Assembly: GCA_021604925.1 (NCBI GenBank)
Contig: BQJX01000150.1
Coordinates: 1 to 6,870 of the forward strand
DNA from: Gemmatimonadota bacterium
GTDB lineage: Bacteria > ARS69
Reading direction: 5' to 3'
DNA length: 6,870 bases
Positions 1 through 5,855 of this stretch are shown here, one piece after another. Under the pieces are notes generated by a model. That model saw only the letters and a program-made list of their open reading frames with translations, did not search any database and was not told the origin of the DNA. The position numbers and the translations under genes were made by a program. Within the stretch, counting starts at the first letter, position 1, and each line of letters opens with the position of its first letter.

Positions 1-204
1 CGTTCCTGGGATCGATTCCTCATTCCCCAGCCGGGGAGCCGCGTGATCATGAACTTCCAGCCGCCGATCCGCGTGGCCCGCGAGCACGACGAGGACGAAG
101 TGCGCGAGCAGGTGCGCCGTGCGTTGATTCGCGCGGAGGAACAGGCGCAGTCCGACCTGTCGGCGTGGAACGACCTGGTCTCGTACACGCGGATTCCGGC
201 GTGA
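1..204 (+). CDS. C-terminal end of a DUF374-type lysophospholipid acyltransferase (5' truncated)
   Basis: An open frame enters from the left edge in frame 1 and ends at TGA 202-204, giving the last 67 residues of a protein. The visible part begins RSWDRFLIPQPGSRVIM. It closely resembles the (K)SWDRF-IP-PFSR-V-V block and following EPI-V segment found near the C-terminus of DUF374 (PF04028) acyltransferases, relatives of the LpxL/PlsC group thought to transfer acyl chains to lipid A-like or phospholipid acceptors at the inner membrane. An Asp/Glu/Arg-rich helix (roughly residues 27-53 of the fragment) closes the protein, as is usual in that family. The catalytic HX4D region would lie upstream and is not visible. 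DUF374 genes often sit beside waaA and lpxK, as here. The stop overlaps the waaA GTG start by four bases. The family call rests on the short C-terminal motif plus context, so the acyl acceptor is unknown. Confidence 0.7.
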   Translation, partial: RSWDRFLIPQPGSRVIMNFQPPIRVAREHDEDEVREQVRRALIRAEEQAQSDLSAWNDLVSYTRIPA

Positions 205-1433
205 CCTTCGCGAGCGGACTCTATCGTTCGGTGGCCTCGGCCACCGTTGGCCTCCGGATCCCGCACCTGTGGTTGCGGGACCATCCCCGCGAACTCCGCG
301 AACGGCTGGGCGACGCCCCCGCGACTCCGGGCGCCGTGTGGTTGCACGCGGCGTCGGTAGGGGAGTTGGGAGCTGCCGCGCCTCTCTTGGCCGCGCTCCG
401 GGAGGACCCCGCGCGCGTGGTGGCGCTCTCGGTGATGACCCGGACCGGGCGGGCGCAGGCCGACGAGCTCGGCCTGGAGCCGAGCGCGTTTCATCCGCCG
501 CTGGACGCGCCGGCGCCGGTGCGCCGGGCGCTGGACCGACTCCGCCCCTCGGCCTGGATCGCGCTGGAGACCGAGGTCTGGCCCACGCTCCTGGCGGAGC
601 TGTCCGCTCGAGGAATCTCCGCGGCGATCGCCTCGGCGCGACTCTCGGTCCGCGGTCTCGGTCGCATGAAGCGGGCATCCGCGCTGTACCGACCGGTGCT
701 GCAAGGGCTGGCGGCCGTGGCGGCCCGCACCGACGACGACGCGGCCCGCTTCCTGGAGTTGGGCGTTGCGGCGGCGGCGGTGCGCGTCACCGGGGATCTG
801 AAGGAGGATCGGCCCGTTCCCGAGCGCACGGATCCGCCCCCGGAGGCTCGCTGGATGGCCGCGTGCACCCGACCCGGAGAAGAGGCCGATGTCCTGGAGG
901 CGCTGCGCGTGGTGAAGGAGCGCGTTCCGCGCGGCGAACTGCTGATCGCGCCGCGCCATCCGGAGCGATTCGAAGAGGTGGCGGCGCTGTTGGCGGCCAG
1001 CGGCCAACGGTTTCGGCGCTGGAGTTCCGGCGGCACGCCGCCTCCCGTTCCCGCGAGCGATTGGTCCCTGGTTCTCGTGGACGTCATGGGCGTGCTGGAC
1101 GAGGCGTATCGCGCCTCGAAGTGTGCGTTCGTGGGCGGTTCCCTGCGTCCGTTCCGGGGACACAGTCCCTGGGAGGCGGCCACGGCGGGACGGCCCGTCA
1201 TGATGGGCCCCGACACCACGAACTGCGCGTCGGCGTTCGAGCGGCTGCAGCGGGCGGGCGCGGCCGAGCGGGTGAGCACACCCCGTGAGTTGGGCGAACG
1301 GGTGTCCCACTGGCTGACGGACGCCGCGGCCGCGGACCGCGCCGGGCGGACCGCGCACCGCGTGGTCTGCGAGGCGGCCGGGGCCACGCGCGTCACGATC
1401 GACTTTCTCAAGGAACGAGGGGTGTTGCGGTGA
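201..1433 (+). CDS. waaA: 3-deoxy-D-manno-octulosonic acid (Kdo) transferase WaaA/KdtA
   Basis: This 410-residue GT-B glycosyltransferase (family GT30) transfers Kdo from CMP-Kdo to the lipid A precursor on the cytoplasmic face of the inner membrane. The family landmarks appear in order. HAASVGE is at 49-55, with Glu55 at the catalytic-base position. ALETEVWP is at 121-128 and the SARLS block at 145-149. GDLKEDRP at 198-205 corresponds to the usual G-N/D-LK-D, and PGEE is at 225-228. APRHPERF is at 250-257, and VGGSL-P-RGHSPWEAA at 311-327 corresponds to the usual GGSL-P-GGHNPLEPA. Residues 5-25 form a weakly hydrophobic N-terminal anchor. I chose GTG 201-203, which overlaps the upstream TGA, because this gives normal family length. 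A GTG at 165 would add 12 residues inside the upstream gene with no visible ribosome site. No good Shine-Dalgarno precedes either start, so coupling to the upstream gene is likely. Divergences include Arg224 where His is usual (S-THPGEE) and Ser322 for Asn in GHNP. The number of Kdo units added cannot be told from sequence. Confidence 0.93.
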   Translation: MTFASGLYRSVASATVGLRIPHLWLRDHPRELRERLGDAPATPGAVWLHAASVGELGAAAPLLAALREDPARVVALSVMTRTGRAQADELGLEPSAFHPPLDAPAPVRRALDRLRPSAWIALETEVWPTLLAELSARGISAAIASARLSVRGLGRMKRASALYRPVLQGLAAVAARTDDDAARFLELGVAAAAVRVTGDLKEDRPVPERTDPPPEARWMAACTRPGEEADVLEALRVVKERVPRGELLIAPRHPERFEEVAALLAASGQRFRRWSSGGTPPPVPASDWSLVLVDVMGVLDEAYRASKCAFVGGSLRPFRGHSPWEAATAGRPVMMGPDTTNCASAFERLQRAGAAERVSTPRELGERVSHWLTDAAAADRAGRTAHRVVCEAAGATRVTIDFLKERGVLR

Positions 1434-2461
1434 ACATCCCCATCACCGATCGACGCGGCGTGCGGAAGCGGGAATCCGGCGGGGGAGTCTGGGCGCTGCC
1501 GGCATCGTGGTTGTACGGCCTGGGAGCCGGAACGATGAAGGCGCTGTACGACAGCGGCATGCTCCCGGCACGTCGCGTTCCGTTGCCGGTCGTCTCCATC
1601 GGTGCGCTCTCGGTGGGAGGGAGCGGGAAGACCCCGTTCGTGCTCTGGCTTGCGCGTCGATTGCGCGAGGAGGACGTGCCGGTCGCCATCCTGTCGCGCG
1701 GCTACGGCGGGAACGGCGGCGCCACCCCTCGCGTGGTGGACCCGACCCACCCGGACGCCGCTCGCGACGGTGACGAACCGGCGTTGATGGCGCGGACCCT
1801 TCCCGACGTTCCCGTGATCGTGTCACCGGATCGGGCGCGAGGTGCGGCGCTGGCCGACGGTCGCGGCGCCCGTCTGCTGCTGCTGGATGACGGCTTCCAG
1901 CATCGAAAGCTCGCGCGTGACCTGGACGTCGTGCTCTGGGAAGCGGCCGCCGCGGCTTCGCGGGGGCGCCTGCTCCCGGCCGGCTGCCTGCGCGAGCCGC
2001 TGTCGGCGTTGCACCGGGCCGACCTGGTGGTGTTGATGGATCGCGGGCAGGGGCCGCCGCCCGCGCCGCCGATCGACGTGGAAGTGGTCATGAACGCAAA
2101 GCTCGTTCCGGTGGCGCGCCAGCGGCTGCTGCAGGGAACCCGAGTGCACGCACTGTCGGGGATCGGGGATCCGGAGTCGTTCGAGCGGGGGTTGGAGACC
2201 CTGGGCCTGGTGGTCACCGGCGCCACTCGCTACGCGGACCATCACGCCTGGCGCGCCAGCGAGATCCGGGAGACGCTGGACCGAGCGAACGGGGAAGAGG
2301 CAGACGTGATCGCGGTGACGGCCAAGGACTGGGTCCGTTGGCCCCGGGGATCCGGCGATCTTCCGATTCCGGCCGTATTCGATCTGGCGGCGGAAGTGGA
2401 AGCGGGGGATGCTCTCGTGGGCCGGGTGGCCGGCATGGTTCGAGGAGGAAGCAACCGGTGA
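1430..2461 (+). CDS. lpxK: Tetraacyldisaccharide 4'-kinase LpxK
   Basis: This 343-residue protein is a membrane-associated P-loop kinase that phosphorylates the 4' position of tetraacyldisaccharide 1-phosphate, giving lipid IVA, the acceptor for WaaA. An N-terminal hydrophobic/amphipathic segment (about 21-40, with PASWLYG and ALYDSG) matches the usual LpxK membrane helix. VSIGALSVGGSGKTP (55-69) contains the P-loop with Lys67. LSRGYGG is at 88-94 and GDEP at 114-117. The Walker B-like DDGFQH is at 153-158, RLLPAG-LREPLSAL at 180-193, SGIGDPESF at 243-251, the DHH pair region at 270-272, and the VTAKDWVR motif at 296-303 (usually TTEKD-VR). The GTG start at 1430 overlaps the waaA TGA (1431-1433) and has a ribosome site GAGGGG at 1417-1422, 7 bases upstream. 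Length is normal for the family. Ala59 replaces the very common Asn of the GNLTVGGTGKTP motif. The other nucleotide-binding and catalytic residues look intact, so activity is expected. Confidence 0.95.
   Translation: MNIPITDRRGVRKRESGGGVWALPASWLYGLGAGTMKALYDSGMLPARRVPLPVVSIGALSVGGSGKTPFVLWLARRLREEDVPVAILSRGYGGNGGATPRVVDPTHPDAARDGDEPALMARTLPDVPVIVSPDRARGAALADGRGARLLLLDDGFQHRKLARDLDVVLWEAAAAASRGRLLPAGCLREPLSALHRADLVVLMDRGQGPPPAPPIDVEVVMNAKLVPVARQRLLQGTRVHALSGIGDPESFERGLETLGLVVTGATRYADHHAWRASEIRETLDRANGEEADVIAVTAKDWVRWPRGSGDLPIPAVFDLAAEVEAGDALVGRVAGMVRGGSNR
2443..2448 (+). promoter_or_regulatory. Ribosome binding site for nadB
   Basis: AGGAGG is a full Shine-Dalgarno core lying 9 bases before the GTG at 2458, inside the last codons of lpxK. 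It decides the nadB start. The same frame is open much further upstream (to 2338), but those extra 40 residues would overlap lpxK, and they precede the FAD-binding strand that normally begins NadB. Confidence 0.75.
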
Positions 2462-4083
2462 ACGAACTGAAATGCACCACGTTGATTCTCGGAAGCGGCA
2501 TTGCAGGACTGACCTACGCGCTCAAGGTCGTGAAATGGGGCGACGTGATCATCCTGACCAAGAAGGACCGGGCGGATTCCAGCACCAACTACGCGCAGGG
2601 CGGCGTGGCTTCCGTGATGGGCCCGGATGACTCCTTCGACCTGCACGTGTCCGACACGCTGAAGGCCGGAGCGGGACTGTGCCGCCGCGACGCGGTGGAG
2701 AGCGTCGTTCGGAACGGGCCGGACCGGGTCCGCGAGTTGATCGACTTCGGCGCCCGCTTCACGTGGAAGGACGAGGAACAGCTCGATCTCGGTCGCGAGG
2801 GCGGGCACACGCGACGGCGCATTGTGCACGCCAAGGACCTGACCGGACGGGAGATCGAGCAGACGCTGCTGAACGCCGTGGAGCGCGATCCGCGGATCAC
2901 GATGCTGGAGGATCATCTCGCGCTGGATCTCTGGGTGGGCCCGGGGCCGGACGACCGCCCCCGTTGCTTTGGCGCCACGTGGATCCAACCGGAGTCCGGG
3001 GAACGCGGCGTGGTTCGCGCGCGTCAGACCATGCTGGCCACGGGCGGATGCGGCAAGGTCTACCTCTACACCACCAACCCGGACATCGCCACGGCCGACG
3101 GCGTGGCCATGGCGGCGCGCGCCGGTTGCTCCATCGTGAATCTGGAGTTCGTGCAGTTCCACCCCACGTGCCTCTACCATCCAGACGCGAAGTCCTTCCT
3201 GATCTCGGAGGCGGTGCGGGGAGAAGGCGCGGTGCTTCGCAACCTGGACGGCGAGGAGTTCCTGATCGACAAGCACGAACTCGGTTCGCTGGCACCGCGC
3301 GACGTGGTGGCGCGGGAGATCGATCGGCAGATGAAGGAGCGTGGCGACAAGCACGTACTTCTGGATGTCAGTGCGATCGGCCCCGAGCGCTTTCCGGACC
3401 GGTTTCCGGCGATCTCCGAACGCCTGCGGACATTCGACATCGTACCCGGCGTGGACCCGATCCCAGTGGTTCCGGCCGCCCACTACCTCTGCGGAGGCGT
3501 GGCCGTGGATCTGGACGGGCGCACCGAGGTGGAGGGCCTGTTCGCGGCGGGAGAGGTGGCCTGCACGGGGGTGCACGGCGCCAACCGGCTGGCCTCCAAC
3601 TCGCTGCTGGAGGCCCTGGTGATCTCGGACCGGGCCGCCCGGATCGCCCCGCCGGCGGAAGCGGAGAACCTGCCGCCGCTTCCCCCCGGACCCGGGCACG
3701 ACGCACCCGCCGCGGATCAGGGCGTGATTCTGGACCACGAGTGGGACTCGGTTCGTCGCCTGATGTGGGACTACGTGGGGCTGGCGCGCACCACGGCGCT
3801 CCTGGACACGGCCATCTCCAGGCTCAGCGGGATGTGCGCCTGGGCCGAGCGGCTCTACCACGAGACCAGCCCGGGCCGGGATCTGGCCGAGTTGCGAAAC
3901 ATCGCCCTGGTCGGATGGATGCTGGCCGCCTGCGCCCGCCATCGGCCGGAGAGCCGCGGCCTCCACTTTCTCCCGGAGAATCCGCACACCGCCGATGAGG
4001 CGCTGGAGACCTGGGCCACGTGGAAGGATTCCCGCCCCCACGTTGAGTTTCGGCCGCTTCCGAGCCCGATCGACGTCTCGTGA
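2458..4083 (+). CDS. nadB: L-aspartate oxidase NadB
   Basis: This 541-residue cytoplasmic flavoprotein oxidises L-aspartate to iminoaspartate, the first step of bacterial de novo NAD synthesis; NadA then condenses the product with dihydroxyacetone phosphate to give quinolinate. The N-terminal Rossmann strand carries GSGIAGL (12-18), the FAD dinucleotide-binding motif, followed by NYAQGGVASV (44-53). The REGGHTRRR block (113-121), TGREI (129-133), ATGGCGKVY (194-202), FHPT (234-237), EAVRGEGAVL (251-260) and LAPRDVVAREI (278-288) follow. AAHYLCGGV (340-348), FAAGEVACTGVHGANRLASNSLLEAL (362-387) and a C-terminal helical domain with ESRG (498-501) complete it. Residues matching the E. coli active site (Glu121, His244, Arg290, His351, Arg386) appear to be Glu114, His235, Arg281, His342 and Arg377. 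This pattern and the length favour NadB over the related succinate dehydrogenase and fumarate reductase flavoproteins. The GTG start overlaps the lpxK stop by GTGA, with a strong ribosome site. nadA and nadC are not in the window. Confidence 0.95.
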   Translation: MNELKCTTLILGSGIAGLTYALKVVKWGDVIILTKKDRADSSTNYAQGGVASVMGPDDSFDLHVSDTLKAGAGLCRRDAVESVVRNGPDRVRELIDFGARFTWKDEEQLDLGREGGHTRRRIVHAKDLTGREIEQTLLNAVERDPRITMLEDHLALDLWVGPGPDDRPRCFGATWIQPESGERGVVRARQTMLATGGCGKVYLYTTNPDIATADGVAMAARAGCSIVNLEFVQFHPTCLYHPDAKSFLISEAVRGEGAVLRNLDGEEFLIDKHELGSLAPRDVVAREIDRQMKERGDKHVLLDVSAIGPERFPDRFPAISERLRTFDIVPGVDPIPVVPAAHYLCGGVAVDLDGRTEVEGLFAAGEVACTGVHGANRLASNSLLEALVISDRAARIAPPAEAENLPPLPPGPGHDAPAADQGVILDHEWDSVRRLMWDYVGLARTTALLDTAISRLSGMCAWAERLYHETSPGRDLAELRNIALVGWMLAACARHRPESRGLHFLPENPHTADEALETWATWKDSRPHVEFRPLPSPIDVS

Positions 4084-4105
4084 GAGCAGGGGTTCCCTTG
4101 CTCTT
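4082..4105 (+). terminator. Hairpin just after nadB, possible weak terminator or attenuator
   Basis: An inverted repeat starts at the nadB stop codon. The left arm 4084-4091 (GAGCAGGG) pairs with 4096-4103 (CCTTGCTC) around a GTTC loop. The stem is 8 bp with one G-T wobble and can extend by A4083-T4104 and a G-T wobble at 4082-4105. The following bases (TTGTTGG) are only slightly T-rich, so an efficient intrinsic terminator is not certain. Its place at the start of the largest intergenic gap supports a role in ending or attenuating the upstream transcript. Confidence 0.4.
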
Positions 4106-4120
4106 GTTGGCGGGTAGTCC

Positions 4121-4149
4121 TTGATTCATGGGCCGTTTGGTCCGATAAA
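4121..4149 (+). promoter_or_regulatory. Candidate sigma70-type promoter before the Minf_1886-family gene
   Basis: TTGATT (4121-4126) and GATAAA (4144-4149) are separated by exactly 17 bases and each match the -35 (TTGACA) and -10 (TATAAT) consensus at four of six positions. The segment is locally less GC-rich than its surroundings and follows the post-nadB hairpin. A start of transcription near 4156 would leave a leader of about 35 bases before the ATG at 4190. The evidence is motif matching only, in an organism whose promoter consensus is unknown. Confidence 0.35.
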
Positions 4150-4189
4150 GGAGAGTGTGCGTGGGCCAGTGCGGGCCCGGGGAGTTCCT

Positions 4190-4633
4190 ATGTTCCAGAC
4201 CACGCCGGAAGAGACCCGAGTGCTGGAAGCGGCGCGGCTCCAACCGCGTTTCGCGCTGGGAGCGTACGAGTTCGTCCGGGAGGCCGTCACCTACGCCAGT
4301 CACGTGGTCTATGCCACCGGGACCCACGTCTCCGGCCCCGAGTTGCTGGAAGCCATCCGTCAGCTGGCGCAGGAGCGGTACGGCGCCCTGTCGCGGGATG
4401 TGTTCCGGACCTGGGGCGTGGCCCGCACCGAGGACCTGGGCGAGATCGTCTTCCGTTTGATCGGGGCCAGCATCCTGGCCAAGACGGAAGAAGACTCCAT
4501 CGAGGATTTTCGCGACGTCTACGACCTGGATACCGTATTCGATCCGGAAACGTACTGGAATGATCGGTTCGGTTCCGAGTCTTCCCGCGGAGCCGCCCGT
4601 CGCTCCGTTTCGGTAGACTCCCGCTCCGACTAG
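4190..4633 (+). CDS. Minf_1886 family protein (function unknown)
   Basis: This 147-residue soluble protein has no signal peptide or membrane segment. It resembles the small Minf_1886 family (the Verrucomicrobia/Planctomycetes-restricted protein model), whose members share an N-terminal FV-EAV-Y helix, an HVSG-ELLE-IR-LA segment, a WG-RRTED-GEIVF-L block and an acidic K-TEEDS-EDF-D-YD stretch. Here these are at about 28-35, 46-60, 75-90 and 98-112 (including AKTEEDSIEDF at 97-107). The family has no established biochemical role. The composition suggests a compact helical protein. The last 20 residues (about 128-147) are rich in Ser and Arg and look disordered. I chose ATG 4190 because GGGGAG (4179-4184) lies 5 bases upstream and the conserved region starts soon after. 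The frame is open back to a TTG at 4121, but the extra residues look like leader sequence and overlap the candidate promoter. The gene lies between nadB and a glycosyltransferase, which gives no firm clue to its job. Confidence 0.8.
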   Translation: MFQTTPEETRVLEAARLQPRFALGAYEFVREAVTYASHVVYATGTHVSGPELLEAIRQLAQERYGALSRDVFRTWGVARTEDLGEIVFRLIGASILAKTEEDSIEDFRDVYDLDTVFDPETYWNDRFGSESSRGAARRSVSVDSRSD

Positions 4634-4667
4634 GGTCCGCTGCAAGCGCGGCGGGAAAGGGCACCTG

Positions 4668-5813
4668 TTGCTGAAGGCTTTCGATCCGCTCGTTCTTCAT
4701 CTCGCCGAGTCGTTCCTCGGTCGAAAGAGCCGCAACCAAACCTTGAGTTTCGGGGAGTCGCTGGAAGGTACCCGCGACATTCTCCTGGTGGCCTCCCGCG
4801 ATCTGAGCGATCTCCTGGCGCTCATCCCCGCGGCCCGCGCGCTGCGGAAGCGGTTCCGGATGGCGCGCGTGCACGCGCTGGCCACGGGGCCCGCCGCCGA
4901 GGTACTGGCCGGCCGTCCCGAGATCTTTGGCGTGCTTCCCTGGATCGACGACGAAACGCCCATCCTCTCCCGGGAGTTCCTGGACTGTCTTCGCGCGATC
5001 AAGGAGCACGAGTTCGATCTCGCGATCGCCGTCGATGGCGGGCAGGCCCGTCTTCCGCGGCTCGCGGCCGCACTGTCCGGGGCCAAGCTTCGCCTGGGGG
5101 TGCATCCGGAGGGCAAGGACGCCACGCTCAATCTCGTGATTTCCGCCAAGGCACCCACCGGCTACGCGCCGGTCCAGAGTCTGGAGTTCCTGTCGTTCCT
5201 CGGAATCCCGCGCGAGGAACTGACCCCGCACTGGGAGATCCCGCAGAAGGATCAGGAGTACGCGCGCCGCCTGATCGAACTGCGCCGACGCGGGCGAGAG
5301 GGTTGGCTGCTCGGGGTGGATCCCGGCCTCGGTCGCTCCGGGGTGCGGCCGTCCCCGGAAAAGATCGCCTGGCTCGTGGACCGATTGGTGTCGGCCCGGG
5401 GAGCTGTGCCCGTGCTCCTAACCAGCGAACCCACAATGGATTGTGCCGAAGAGATTCGGGGCCACATGAAGTCGACACCCCTGGAGCTGTCCACGCGCGG
5501 GATCCGGGACGTCCTGTCGTTCACCCGTTGCTGCGACGTCTTCCTGGCGGGCAACACGAGCCTGTTCCACCTGGCCGTGGCCATGGGCGTGCCCAGCGTG
5601 GGGCTCTTCTCGGCGGCCGAGGACGAACGGTGGTGCCCGGAGGAGACGTCCAAGTGCCGCCTCCTGCGCTGGAAGCCCGGCGAGCGCGTCTCCGAGGGGG
5701 CATTCGTCCGGATCGTGGACGATGTCCGCCGTTCCCGCGTCCTCGATGATCTTCCCGAGACGCTCACCCTGGCGGATGACCTTCCGTCCGAGACGGCCGT
5801 GGACCCCAGCTAG
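4668..5813 (+). CDS. Glycosyltransferase family 9 (heptosyltransferase-like) protein
   Basis: This 381-residue GT-B protein resembles the ADP-heptose:LPS heptosyltransferase group (GT9; WaaC/WaaF/WaaQ-like). The N-terminal domain shows the usual pattern: a DILLVASRDLSDLLALIPAARALR strand-helix (37-60, comparable to the D-V-A-PALRALK region of WaaF), an ALATGPAAEVL segment (70-80) and EFDLAIAVDG (115-124). The linker gives way to the nucleotide-sugar domain at about 213 (WLLGVDPG, 213-220). The GT9 signature region appears as DVFLAGNTSLFHLAVAMGVPSVGLF (290-314), where most relatives read G-N-D-T/S-G-MHLA, so the acceptor or donor may differ. The TTG start at 4668 has AAAGGG (4656-4661) 6 bases upstream; no nearer ATG or GTG gives a full N-domain. 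It lies 34 bases after the Minf_1886 gene and 42 before an MsbA-like exporter, which supports a role in lipid A-core or another surface glycolipid. Sugar and acceptor are not deducible. There are no membrane segments, and the enzyme is probably peripheral on the cytoplasmic face. Confidence 0.8.
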   Translation: MLKAFDPLVLHLAESFLGRKSRNQTLSFGESLEGTRDILLVASRDLSDLLALIPAARALRKRFRMARVHALATGPAAEVLAGRPEIFGVLPWIDDETPILSREFLDCLRAIKEHEFDLAIAVDGGQARLPRLAAALSGAKLRLGVHPEGKDATLNLVISAKAPTGYAPVQSLEFLSFLGIPREELTPHWEIPQKDQEYARRLIELRRRGREGWLLGVDPGLGRSGVRPSPEKIAWLVDRLVSARGAVPVLLTSEPTMDCAEEIRGHMKSTPLELSTRGIRDVLSFTRCCDVFLAGNTSLFHLAVAMGVPSVGLFSAAEDERWCPEETSKCRLLRWKPGERVSEGAFVRIVDDVRRSRVLDDLPETLTLADDLPSETAVDPS

Positions 5814-5855
5814 CCTCCTTTTCCTTCCGGGGTCTTTCCGGTACCCTTCCCGGTC

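Noticed and set aside
269..1288. A 339-codon + strand frame inside waaA
   Set aside because: It is a frame-shifted reading of waaA, dominated by Gly, Arg and Ala, with no domain.
491..1750. A 419-codon open frame on the - strand opposite waaA and lpxK
   Set aside because: It spans two well-identified + strand genes and their overlap, and its composition is typical of GC-driven antisense frames.
2338..2457. N-terminal extension of nadB by 40 residues
   Set aside because: The extra part is Gly/Ser/Arg-rich, overlaps lpxK, and precedes the normal FAD-binding start. AGGAGG points to GTG 2458.
2242..4041. A 599-codon open frame on the - strand opposite nadB
   Set aside because: It is a shadow of nadB in high-GC sequence. 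The translation is rich in Arg, Gly, His and Gln with no recognisable domain, while the + strand carries an intact enzyme.
4121..4189. N-terminal extension of the Minf_1886-family gene from TTG 4121
   Set aside because: It has no ribosome site, the residues do not fit the conserved core, and the region overlaps the candidate promoter.
4634..4667. Small stem CGCT-GCA-AGCG between the Minf_1886 gene and the GT9 gene
   Set aside because: A 4-bp stem in high-GC DNA is expected by chance, and the gap is too short to argue for a separate element.
5814..5855. Possible hairpin or terminator between the GT9 gene and the exporter
   Set aside because: Only a 4-bp GGGT/ACCC stem with a 9-base loop can be drawn, with no T-run after it. 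The spacing is compatible with one operon.
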